Shown here: one piece after another, positions 1-6,484 of the stretch | Layout of the letters: every line of letters starts with the position of its first letter | Position numbering within the stretch: position 1 is the stretch's first letter | Origin: DATLYH01 sp035575035 | Lineage (GTDB): Bacteria > Planctomycetota > Planctomycetia > Gemmatales > Gemmataceae | NCBI GenBank assembly: GCA_035575035.1 | Contig: DATLYH010000296.1 | Coordinates: forward strand, 1 to 11,258 | Direction: 5' to 3' | DNA: 11,258 nt | Translations under genes and position numbers: made by a program | The notes under the pieces: model-generated | Told to the model about the DNA's origin: nothing | Databases searched by the model: none | The model's input: only the letters and a program-made list of their open reading frames with translations

Positions 1-1
1 C

Positions 2-1306
2 GCCTTCGGTGCCACCTGGGCCGAGTTGCAAGCCGCTGTCCGCGACGGGCCCGAGGCAACCATCCGCAAACTGCTTACCCCTGGCGAAGGGCAGGACGAC
101 TTTGACCGGTTGATGGACGCCCTCGGCCCGGAGACCGGCCAGGTCCAGCCCGGCGCCGCCGACGACGCCTTGCAGGCGTGGTGGCTCTACCGCCTGATCG
201 GCACCCCATTCCCCTTCCGGGAGCGGATGACCCTCTTCTGGCACAACCACTTCGCCACCAGCGTCGCCAAGGTGCAGCAGTTCGCCCTGATGAAAAAGCA
301 GAACCTCCTCCTCCGCAAGCACGCCCTGGGGAAGTTCGGGCCGTTCCTGTTGGAGATCAGCAAGGACCCGGCGATGCTGATTTGGCTCGACTCCAACACC
401 AACGTCAAAGGTCGGCCCAACGAGAACTACGCCCGGGAGTTGATGGAGCTGTTCAGCCTGGGCGTCGGCAACTACACCGAAACCGACATCCGCGAAGCCG
501 CCCGGGCCTTCACCGGCTGGCACACCAACGGCCAGGAGTTCACCTTCAACCGCTACCAGCATGACGATGGGCCAAAGACCGTGCTGGGGCAGACCGGCAA
601 CTGGGACGGCGGCGATGTGGTGCGCATTGTCCTGGAGCAGCCGGCCGCGGCCCGCTTCCTGGTCCGCAAGTTGTATCGCCACTTCGTCAGCGAGGCCGAG
701 CCGCCGCCCGACAATCTGCTAGAGCCGCTGGCCGACCGCTTCCGCAAGTCGGATTACGACATCGCCGATCTGATGGGGGTGATACTGCGTTCGCGGCTGT
801 TTTTCTCGGAACACGCTTACCGCCAGCGGATCAAGAGTCCGGTCGAGTACGTCGTTGGCATGTTGCGGGCACTGGAGGCCCGGCCGGATTCCGCGAGCGG
901 GCTGCGTGGCCTGCCGGCGGCGACGGCGGGGCTGGGGCAAACCCTGTTCGCCCCGCCGAACGTCAAGGGCTGGGAGGGGGGCAAGACCTGGCTGAACTCG
1001 GCAACGGTGCTGGCCCGGCACAACCTGGCCTGGCAGCTGGTGCAGGGCGGCGCTGATCTGTTTGGTGCGAAGATCAATCCCGCCGCGCTGGTGCAAAGGT
1101 ACGCCGGTCGGGACAACTATGGCCGGCAGGTCGATTTCCTCCTCAACCTGCTGCTACAGCCGGGGCAGGGCGAAATAGCCGACGAGGTCCGCGGCCGGCT
1201 GGTGGCGTTCCTGTCGGCAGGCGAGCCGAAGGGCGGCGCCCTGGACCGCCGGCTGCGCGAGACGACCCACACCATCCTGGTCATGCCGGCCTACCAGCTT
1301 GCTTGA
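2..1306 (+). CDS. DUF1800 family protein, 5' partial
   Basis: The reading frame is open at the left edge (first full codon at 2) and ends in TGA at 1304-1306. The 434 visible residues are therefore the C-terminal part of a longer protein. The TTG at 26 is internal: codons before it already read AFGATWAE, typical of the first helices of the DUF1800 fold. Diagnostic motifs in order are FWHNHF (residues 79-84 of the visible part), RPNENYARELMELFSLG (138-154), ARAFTGW (167-173) and NVKGWEGG (320-327). The C-terminus, ending MPAYQLA, matches the usual family end. DUF1800 proteins are common in planctomycetes and are often encoded next to DUF1501 proteins; they are probably exported, and their enzymatic role is not established. 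The export signal, if any, lies outside the window. The next gene starts 388 bases downstream, so co-transcription is uncertain. Family assignment is secure; function is unknown. Confidence 0.93.
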   Translation, partial: AFGATWAELQAAVRDGPEATIRKLLTPGEGQDDFDRLMDALGPETGQVQPGAADDALQAWWLYRLIGTPFPFRERMTLFWHNHFATSVAKVQQFALMKKQNLLLRKHALGKFGPFLLEISKDPAMLIWLDSNTNVKGRPNENYARELMELFSLGVGNYTETDIREAARAFTGWHTNGQEFTFNRYQHDDGPKTVLGQTGNWDGGDVVRIVLEQPAAARFLVRKLYRHFVSEAEPPPDNLLEPLADRFRKSDYDIADLMGVILRSRLFFSEHAYRQRIKSPVEYVVGMLRALEARPDSASGLRGLPAATAGLGQTLFAPPNVKGWEGGKTWLNSATVLARHNLAWQLVQGGADLFGAKINPAALVQRYAGRDNYGRQVDFLLNLLLQPGQGEIADEVRGRLVAFLSAGEPKGGALDRRLRETTHTILVMPAYQLA

Positions 1307-1694
1307 TCCAGGCGCCGGCCGGCCCACCGGTGCGGGGCCGCGCCGATCAAGAGGCAGACGACAATACAAGGACAACCCCCGGTCGATCAGCCCAAGCAAT
1401 TCGACCAGCCGCGCCGCTGCCTTTCGCCTTCGCGGGCGTTTCCGGCTTCCCTCCCTGGCCGCTGCACCCTGCGGAACGATACCCGCCTGAATTTACTTGC
1501 AGGCACAGAATTTTCGAGTATGGTTAGAATAGATGGCCCCGACGTACCGCTTCCCCTCCTGACCTCGCTGGGAAGTCGGCATCGTCACCCGCCTGCGGGC
1601 CGATTATCGGTGGAAGGTGACTTCTGCCCTCGTTCGTCGCCCGCCATCCTCCTGCCAGCGGAAGCGTTGTCAGGACGAAACGACCTCCTGCGGT
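1307..1694. other. Intergenic gap, no gene seen
   Basis: This 388-base stretch separates the DUF1800 gene from the cytochrome gene. Reading frames through it give only low-complexity Pro/Arg/Ala-rich translations without a convincing ribosome-binding site. No U-tailed hairpin is visible after the DUF1800 stop. The section around 1490-1535 is AT-richer than its surroundings and contains the promoter candidate listed separately. Confidence 0.6.
1502..1530 (+). promoter_or_regulatory. Weak candidate sigma-70-type promoter for the cytochrome/DUF1501 pair
   Basis: TAGAAT at 1525-1530 matches five of six bases of the -10 consensus. GGCACA at 1502-1507, 17 bases upstream, matches three of six bases of the -35 consensus. 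The site lies in the only AT-rich patch of the gap and would give a leader of about 158 bases. The -35 is poor and planctomycete promoter rules are not well defined, so this is only a candidate. Confidence 0.25.
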
Positions 1695-4352
1695 ATGCGA
1701 CGCATGAAAGCACCCCTTGCCCTGCTGTTCGCCTTGCTCCTGCTAGCGGCCCCGTTGTCTGCCGCCGAGCCGCCCGACTACCTGCGCGACATCAAGCCGA
1801 TCCTGACCAAGCACTGCTACTCCTGCCACGGTCCCGAGAAGCAGCGCTCCAACCTCCGGCTTGACACGGTGGCCGGGGCCCTCAAGGGGGGCGACACCGG
1901 CCCGGCCATTGTCCCCGGCAAGAGCAGCGAGAGCCGGCTCATCAAGGCGGTCACCGGCACCGATGACCTTATCCCCCAGATGCCCCCCAAGGGGGACCGC
2001 CTCAGCGCCGAACAGGTCGCCCTGCTGCGGGCCTGGATCGACGCCGGAGCCAAGGCCCCAGCCGGCGAGGTGGCCGAGGCCGCACCGGCCAAAAGCACCC
2101 ACTGGGCCTTCCGGCCGCCGGTCCGTCCCCCTGTACCGCCGGTCAAGAACATCGCCTGGGTCCGCAATCCGATCGACCATTTTATCCTGGCCCGATTGGA
2201 GAAAGAGGGAATCGCCCCGTCGCCGGAGGCCGACCGGGTCACGCTCATCCGTCGGCTCAGCCTCGACCTGCTCGGCCTGCCGCCAACACCCGAAGAAGTC
2301 GATGCCTTCCTGGCCGACACCCGCCCCGACGCCTACGAACGGCTGGTCGATCGGCTGCTGGCCTCGCCCCATTATGGCGAGCGCTGGGGCCGCCACTGGC
2401 TCGACCTGGCCCGCTACGCCGACTCCAACGGCTACAGCATCGACGGCCCCCGCTCGATCTGGCCGTACCGCGACTGGGTGATCAACGCCCTGAATGCGGA
2501 TATGCCGTTTGATCAATTCGTCATCGAACAGATCGCCGGCGACCTACTGCCGAACGCGACCACTAGCCAGAAGGTAGCCACCGGCTTCCACCGCAACACC
2601 CAGATCAACCAGGAAGGGGGCATCGACCCGGAGCAGTTCCGCGTCGAGGCGATTGTTGATCGGGTGAACACGACCGGGGCAGTTTTCCTCGGCCTGACGA
2701 TCGGCTGCTGCCAATGCCACGACCACAAGTTCGACCCGTTCACCCAGCGGGAGTATTACCAGCTGTTCGCCTTCTTCAACAACGCCGACGAGCCGACTCT
2801 TGAGCTGCCGACGCCCGAGCAGCAGCGGCAGCGGAACAAAGTCCAGGCTGAAATCGCCGCGGTCGAGCAGATGTTGAAGGTGCTCGACACCACCACGCCG
2901 GAGAAGGTGGACGAGTGGGAAAACAGCCTGACGGCCGAGCTGCGCAAGCAGCTGCCCAAGGAAGTGCAGGCTGTGCTGGAGGTGCCGGAGAACGGCCGGA
3001 CCGCTCGGCAGAAGCAGGTACTGGTCGAGGCCTACCGCAAGATGGACCAGGCTCGCTACCTCACCGGACTGTTCGGCACGCCGAGCCCTCTTGCCGCGTC
3101 GGCGTATGTGAACACCGCCCTGGCCCGCACCCGGTTGGAGAAGCGGCTGACCGGCCTGAAGCGGAGCATGCCGGCCGTGGCCACCACCATGATCATGCAG
3201 GAGCGCCAGACGCCGCGGCCGACCCACGTGATGCTCGGCGGCGACTTCACCCGCAAGGGAGTGCAGGTCTTCCCCGGCGTGCCGGCCGTTCTCCACCCGC
3301 TCACGACTGCGGATCCCAATCCGCAATCCGCAATCCGCAATTCGCAGTCGCCCAACCGCCTCGACCTGGCGAAGTGGCTGGTCGATCCGGCCAATCCGCT
3401 GACAGCGCGGGTGACGGTGAACCGCTTCTGGCAGCATTATTTCGGTCTGGGTTTGGTCGAGACCGAGAATGACTTCGGCACCCAGGGCACGCCGCCGAGC
3501 CACCCCGAGTTGCTTGACTGGCTAGCGACCGAGTTTATCGCCCCCTCTTTCCCCGCGGGGGAGAGGGTAGGGGTGAGGGGGTGGAGCATGAAGGCGATGC
3601 ACCGGCTGATCGTCACCAGTGCCACTTACCGCCAGTCAAGCAAGGCCCGCCCCGACCTAGCCACGCTCGACCCGCGCAACCGGCTGCTGGCCCGGCAGGC
3701 GCGGCTGCGGCTAGAGGCGGAGTTCGTCCGCGACGTGGCGTTGGCGGCCAGCGGCCTGCTCAACCGGACCATCGGCGGCCCGAGCGTCTTCCCACCGCAG
3801 CCGGAAGGGATCTACCGCTTCACCCAGATCGATAAACAGTGGAAGGCGAGCACCGGCCCTGACCGCTATCGCCGCGGCATGTACACCTATTTCTGGCGCT
3901 CGGCACCGCACCCGGCCCTGATTGTCTTTGACGCTCCCGACGCCAACAGCACCTGCACCCGGCGGAATCGCTCCAACACGCCGCTGCAAGCGCTGACGCT
4001 GCTCAATGACCAAGGCTTCTTCGAGTTCGCCGTGGGACTAGCGGCCCGCGTCCTCAACGAGGTGCGCCCCGGGGAGGTGAGCCCCAGGCGTGAGCCCGGG
4101 GGTAACCTCGACGAGGAGCGCCTCCGCTACGCCTTCCGTCTTTGTCTGGCGCGATCGCCCAGCGCATCGGAACTGGACCGGCTCGGCCGGTTGCTGGCCC
4201 GGCAGCGGGCGGAGTTCGAAACCGACCCAGAGGCGGCCCGGGAGCTGGTCCCTGACGGCATGGCACCGTCGGCCGACGTCAAGCAGTTGGCCGCCTGGAC
4301 CGCGGTTGCCCGCGTGCTGCTGAACCTTGATGAGTTCATTACCCGGGAGTGA
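1695..4352 (+). CDS. Secreted PSCyt1-DUF1549-DUF1553 cytochrome-type protein
   Basis: An 885-residue exported protein. The start is placed at ATG 1695 because it gives a clean signal peptide: basic MRRMK, a Leu/Ala core, and predicted cleavage near LSA-AE at residues 23-24. ATG 1704 is equally possible; the GTG at 1617 would bury this signal behind 26 unusual residues. Domains in order: planctomycete cytochrome c (PSCyt1) with haem-binding motif CYSCH at 41-45; DUF1549 from about 158 to 365, containing a second CxxCH-like motif, CCQCH, at 338-342; and DUF1553 from about 554 to the C-terminus, beginning NRLDLAKWLVDPANPLTARV. The PSCyt1 motif predicts covalent haem attachment outside the cytoplasm; the reaction catalysed by DUF1549/DUF1553 is not known. 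The stop overlaps the region just ahead of the DUF1501 gene, implying co-transcription. Three segments (residues about 537-552, 616-628 and 791-804) look like repeat-derived in-frame insertions absent from typical relatives. Confidence 0.93.
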   Translation: MRRMKAPLALLFALLLLAAPLSAAEPPDYLRDIKPILTKHCYSCHGPEKQRSNLRLDTVAGALKGGDTGPAIVPGKSSESRLIKAVTGTDDLIPQMPPKGDRLSAEQVALLRAWIDAGAKAPAGEVAEAAPAKSTHWAFRPPVRPPVPPVKNIAWVRNPIDHFILARLEKEGIAPSPEADRVTLIRRLSLDLLGLPPTPEEVDAFLADTRPDAYERLVDRLLASPHYGERWGRHWLDLARYADSNGYSIDGPRSIWPYRDWVINALNADMPFDQFVIEQIAGDLLPNATTSQKVATGFHRNTQINQEGGIDPEQFRVEAIVDRVNTTGAVFLGLTIGCCQCHDHKFDPFTQREYYQLFAFFNNADEPTLELPTPEQQRQRNKVQAEIAAVEQMLKVLDTTTPEKVDEWENSLTAELRKQLPKEVQAVLEVPENGRTARQKQVLVEAYRKMDQARYLTGLFGTPSPLAASAYVNTALARTRLEKRLTGLKRSMPAVATTMIMQERQTPRPTHVMLGGDFTRKGVQVFPGVPAVLHPLTTADPNPQSAIRNSQSPNRLDLAKWLVDPANPLTARVTVNRFWQHYFGLGLVETENDFGTQGTPPSHPELLDWLATEFIAPSFPAGERVGVRGWSMKAMHRLIVTSATYRQSSKARPDLATLDPRNRLLARQARLRLEAEFVRDVALAASGLLNRTIGGPSVFPPQPEGIYRFTQIDKQWKASTGPDRYRRGMYTYFWRSAPHPALIVFDAPDANSTCTRRNRSNTPLQALTLLNDQGFFEFAVGLAARVLNEVRPGEVSPRREPGGNLDEERLRYAFRLCLARSPSASELDRLGRLLARQRAEFETDPEAARELVPDGMAPSADVKQLAAWTAVARVLLNLDEFITRE
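3304..3350 (+). repeat. Heptamer-based repeat element inside the DUF1549/DUF1553 gene
   Basis: CAATCCG occurs three times in perfect tandem (3317-3323, 3324-3330, 3331-3337), followed by degenerate copies CAATTCG (3338-3344) and CAGTCGC (3345-3351). The array is bracketed by inverted ends: CGACTGCGGAT at 3304-3314 and ATTCGCAGTCG at 3340-3350, complementary except at one position. It is translated in frame as the linker around residues 537-552 (core PQSAIRNSQS), just before DUF1553. The opposite strand would read IADCGLRI-like peptides, resembling heptamer-type intergenic repeats that recur in environmental bacterial genomes. That resemblance is from memory. Confidence 0.75.
3543..3581 (+). 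repeat. G-rich 'LTPTLSP'-type repeat inside the DUF1553 region
   Basis: A C-rich left side (CCCTCTTTCCCC) faces a G-rich right side (GGGGGAGAGGG) around a central GC, forming an imperfect palindrome that continues into more G runs. On the opposite strand it reads LTPTLSPAGKEG, a peptide signature I recognise from dispersed intergenic repeats in many bacterial genomes. It is translated in frame as residues 616-628 (APSFPAGERVGVR), between the family motifs LLDWLATEFI and GWSMKAMHRLIV, which are normally nearly adjacent. Five G runs at 3557-3581 also fit the G-quadruplex pattern. Confidence 0.7.
4065..4103 (+). repeat. Palindromic repeat-like insert in the C-terminal part of DUF1553
   Basis: GTGAGCCC occurs twice, at 4077-4084 and 4090-4097, within a segment bordered by CCCCGGGG (4067-4074) and CCCGGGGG (4095-4102). 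The segment encodes RPGEVSPRREPGG, placed between the helix ending in ARVLNEV and the DEERLRYAFRLCLARSP motif that normally follows closely. The composition and the opposite-strand reading (AWGSPPRG-like) suggest a dispersed repeat, but this is the least certain of the three inserts. Confidence 0.5.
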
Positions 4353-4356
4353 GTTT

Positions 4357-4389
4357 TGCCATGGATAAAAGGAATCCTGCCATGGATAA
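4357..4389 (+). repeat. Duplicated start-codon region before the DUF1501 gene
   Basis: TGCCATGGATAA occurs perfectly at 4357-4368 and again at 4378-4389, 21 bases (seven codons) apart, so both ATGs (4361 and 4382) are in the same frame. AAGGAA at 4369-4374 sits seven bases before the second ATG. GGAG/GAG at 4346-4353 precedes the first. Confidence 0.8.
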
Positions 4390-5845
4390 CTCGCCACAAC
4401 TGCTCCTTCAGACCCGCCGGCACTTCTTCCGGGACTGCGCCATCGGCCTGGGGTCGATCGCCCTGGCCACGCTGCTGGAGCGGGACGGTTATCTGACCGC
4501 CGGGCCGGCGCCATTCGTCAATCCGCTGGCCCCCAAGAAGCCGCACTTCCCAGCCAAGGCCAAGCGGGTCATCTACCTGTTCATGGCCGGCGGTCCCAGC
4601 CAGCTGGAGCTGTTCGACTACAAGCCGAAGCTGCTCGCGCTTGACGGCCAGCCGATCCCCGAGTCGTTCACCAAGGGGAAGCGCTTCGCCTTCATGGATA
4701 GCTTTACCAAGGATGGCTTCAAGTGCCTCGGTAGCCGGCGGAAGTTCGCGCGGCACGGCCAGGCCGGCACCTGGGTTTCCGAATGTCTGCCGCACATCGC
4801 CCGTATCGTCGATGAGATCGCCGTCATCCGTTCGGTGGCGACCAACGTCTTCAACCATGCGCCGGCGAAATTCTTCATGAACACCGGCTCGCCGCAGTTC
4901 GGCCGGCCAAGCATGGGGGCGTGGGTGACCTACGGCATCGGCAGCGAGTCGCAGAACCTGCCCGGTTTCGTTGTGCTCCAGTCGGGGCCGCGCGGCCCGC
5001 GCGGCGGCGCCCCGCTGTGGGGGAGCGGCTTTTTGCCGACGGCCTACCAGGGCGTCCCCTTCCGCACCACCGGCGAGCCGATCCTGAACCTGACCAGTCC
5101 GCGGGGCATCACCCCCGGCCGGCAGAAGGAAGTCCTTGACGCCCTGCGCGACCTGAACACCGAGCGCCTGACCGAGACCGGCGATCCCGAGATCGCCACG
5201 CGCATCGCGTCGTATGAGATGGCCTACCGGATGCAGACCAGCGCTCCCGAGTTGATCGACATCTCCGGCGAAACCAAGCAGACGCTGGAAATGTACGGCG
5301 CCGAGCCGGGCAAGGTGTCGTTCGCCAACAACTGTTTGCTGGCCCGGCGGCTGGTGGAGCGCGGCGTCCGCTTCGTGCAGCTGTACCACACCGACTGGGA
5401 CCATCACGGCGGCCAGGGCGCCAACCTCCGCGACAGCCTTGACAAGGTTTGCAAGGAAGTGGACCAGCCGTGCGCGGCCCTGATCCGCGACCTGAAGGCG
5501 CGGGGACTGCTTGAGGAAACCTTGGTCATCTGGGGCGGCGAGTTTGGCCGGACCCCGATGGGCGAGGTCCGCAATGTCGGCGGCCGGGACATCGGCCGCA
5601 ATCACCACATCGACGCCTTTACCATGTGGCTGGCCGGCGGCGGCATCAAGCCGGGCATCAACCTGGGCCAGACTGACGAACTCGGCTTCGCCCCGGTGGA
5701 GGATCGCGTCCACGTCCACGACCTGCACGCCACCATCCTGCACCTCCTGGGGCTGGATCACCTGAAATTGACCTATCGGTTCCAGGGGCGCGATTTCCGC
5801 CTGACCGACGTCCACGGCGAGGTAGTCACCAAGCTGCTGGCCTGA
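4382..5845 (+). CDS. DUF1501 family exported protein (alkaline-phosphatase-like fold)
   Basis: A 487-residue protein counted from ATG 4382, chosen because AAGGAA lies seven bases upstream and the N-terminus is then compact. ATG 4361 would add seven residues. A twin-arginine motif RRHFFRD at residues 12-18 followed by a hydrophobic stretch (IGLGSIALATLL) suggests Tat export. Family motifs are RVIYLFMAGGPSQLELFDY near the N-terminus, RPSMGAWVTYG, SGPRGPRGGAPLWGSG, HTDWDHHGG (336-344), GGEFGRTP (385-392) and NHHIDAF (407-413). The acidic and histidine residues of these last motifs sit where sulfatase/alkaline-phosphatase-superfamily members bind metal, but no substrate is known. It starts 29 bases after the cytochrome gene's stop, the usual DUF1553-DUF1501 pairing in planctomycetes, so the two proteins probably work together outside the cytoplasmic membrane. 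A terminator follows 26 bases after the stop. Confidence 0.94.
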   Translation: MDNSPQLLLQTRRHFFRDCAIGLGSIALATLLERDGYLTAGPAPFVNPLAPKKPHFPAKAKRVIYLFMAGGPSQLELFDYKPKLLALDGQPIPESFTKGKRFAFMDSFTKDGFKCLGSRRKFARHGQAGTWVSECLPHIARIVDEIAVIRSVATNVFNHAPAKFFMNTGSPQFGRPSMGAWVTYGIGSESQNLPGFVVLQSGPRGPRGGAPLWGSGFLPTAYQGVPFRTTGEPILNLTSPRGITPGRQKEVLDALRDLNTERLTETGDPEIATRIASYEMAYRMQTSAPELIDISGETKQTLEMYGAEPGKVSFANNCLLARRLVERGVRFVQLYHTDWDHHGGQGANLRDSLDKVCKEVDQPCAALIRDLKARGLLEETLVIWGGEFGRTPMGEVRNVGGRDIGRNHHIDAFTMWLAGGGIKPGINLGQTDELGFAPVEDRVHVHDLHATILHLLGLDHLKLTYRFQGRDFRLTDVHGEVVTKLLA

Positions 5846-5871
5846 GGGAAGGCCTCGTTCCAGAAGAAACG

Positions 5872-5906
5872 GTAGCAGGCACACTTCATCTGCCTGCTAC
5901 TTTTTT
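5872..5906 (+). terminator. Intrinsic terminator after the DUF1501 gene
   Basis: A perfect 10-bp stem, GTAGCAGGCA (5872-5881) with TGCCTGCTAC (5891-5900), encloses a nine-base loop and is followed by six T residues (5901-5906). It lies between two convergent genes. Read from the minus strand the hairpin is followed by CGTTTCTTC, a weaker U-rich tail, so it may also help stop transcripts from the lipoprotein gene. Confidence 0.92.
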
Positions 5907-5921
5907 ACCATTCCGACCGGT

Positions 5922-6392
5922 TTAATCCTTCAGTTCCAGGATGAACTCGTTCTTGCCCCCCTCCCGAACTTCGACCGTCAGCCCCGACGTCTCGAACCGG
6001 CCATAGCGCTTGGGAATCAGCCAACGCTCTTCCGCAGGGGGCGGGATCTCCGAGGAGGCGCTGTAGTCGAAGCCGGGTTTGGAGCGGTCGATCACTTCCA
6101 CCTTACGGATGGAGATCTTTTGCCTGCCGGGGACAACGCCGTCGCCTTCGCGGAAGGTGGTCAGCGTGAATCGGCCGTCGGCATCGGTCACGCCGTAGCC
6201 GGATTGGTTGGCCTCGGCGTTCATGAACGTCACGTGTGCCCCTTCGACCGCCTGACTCCGGTAGAGCACCTGGCCCCCGGCGGGCACAACCTTCGGCCGG
6301 TTGGCGGCCGCCGGGTCCTGGGAGCAGCCGACAACCAGGCAACCGAGGGCGGTGACAAGAAGTCCCTGGAAGAGGTCACTGCGAAGGAACAC
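5922..6392 (-). CDS. Small planctomycete lipoprotein with carboxypeptidase-regulatory-like fold
   Basis: A 156-residue protein starting at a GTG codon (6392-6390). GGAG lies eight bases upstream, and no ATG occurs in frame ahead of it. The N-terminus has a hydrophobic stretch ending in a lipobox, LVVGC, with Cys23 as the likely lipidated residue, so the protein should be membrane-anchored outside the cytoplasm. The rest is a predicted beta-sandwich: GGQVLYRSQAVEGAHVTF, then VTDADGRFTLTTF and PGRQKISI, the pattern of carboxypeptidase-regulatory/transthyretin-like domains. The gene lies 92 bases downstream of a DUF1559 gene on the same strand, an arrangement repeated many times in planctomycete genomes, and is probably its operon partner. 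Molecular role is unknown; a structural or binding role at the cell surface is an inference. Confidence 0.88.
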   Translation of the reverse strand: MFLRSDLFQGLLVTALGCLVVGCSQDPAAANRPKVVPAGGQVLYRSQAVEGAHVTFMNAEANQSGYGVTDADGRFTLTTFREGDGVVPGRQKISIRKVEVIDRSKPGFDYSASSEIPPPAEERWLIPKRYGRFETSGLTVEVREGGKNEFILELKD

Positions 6393-6484
6393 GAGAGATA
6401 CTCCACGTGCGGGATCAACAGGTTGTCCGTCCGACGCGTCGGGCCGCGGCCCAATGCGCCGAATGGGTTCGTTCGGCTCCTGCG

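Noticed and set aside
1617..1694. GTG 1617 as the start of the cytochrome gene
   Set aside because: It would put 26 residues rich in Arg and Cys before a complete signal peptide. ATG 1695 or 1704 gives a normal exported protein.
2544..3503. A 319-codon minus-strand frame opposite the cytochrome gene
   Set aside because: It has no recognisable motif, and its most striking segment (IADCGLRI) is just the reverse reading of the CAATCCG array.
4127..5884. A 585-codon open frame on the minus strand, antisense to the DUF1501 gene
   Set aside because: It lies opposite well-supported DUF1501 and DUF1553 motifs, its translation is low-complexity (Gln, Ala, Gly, Val, Leu rich) and it would cross the terminator region. 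Long antisense frames are expected at this GC content.
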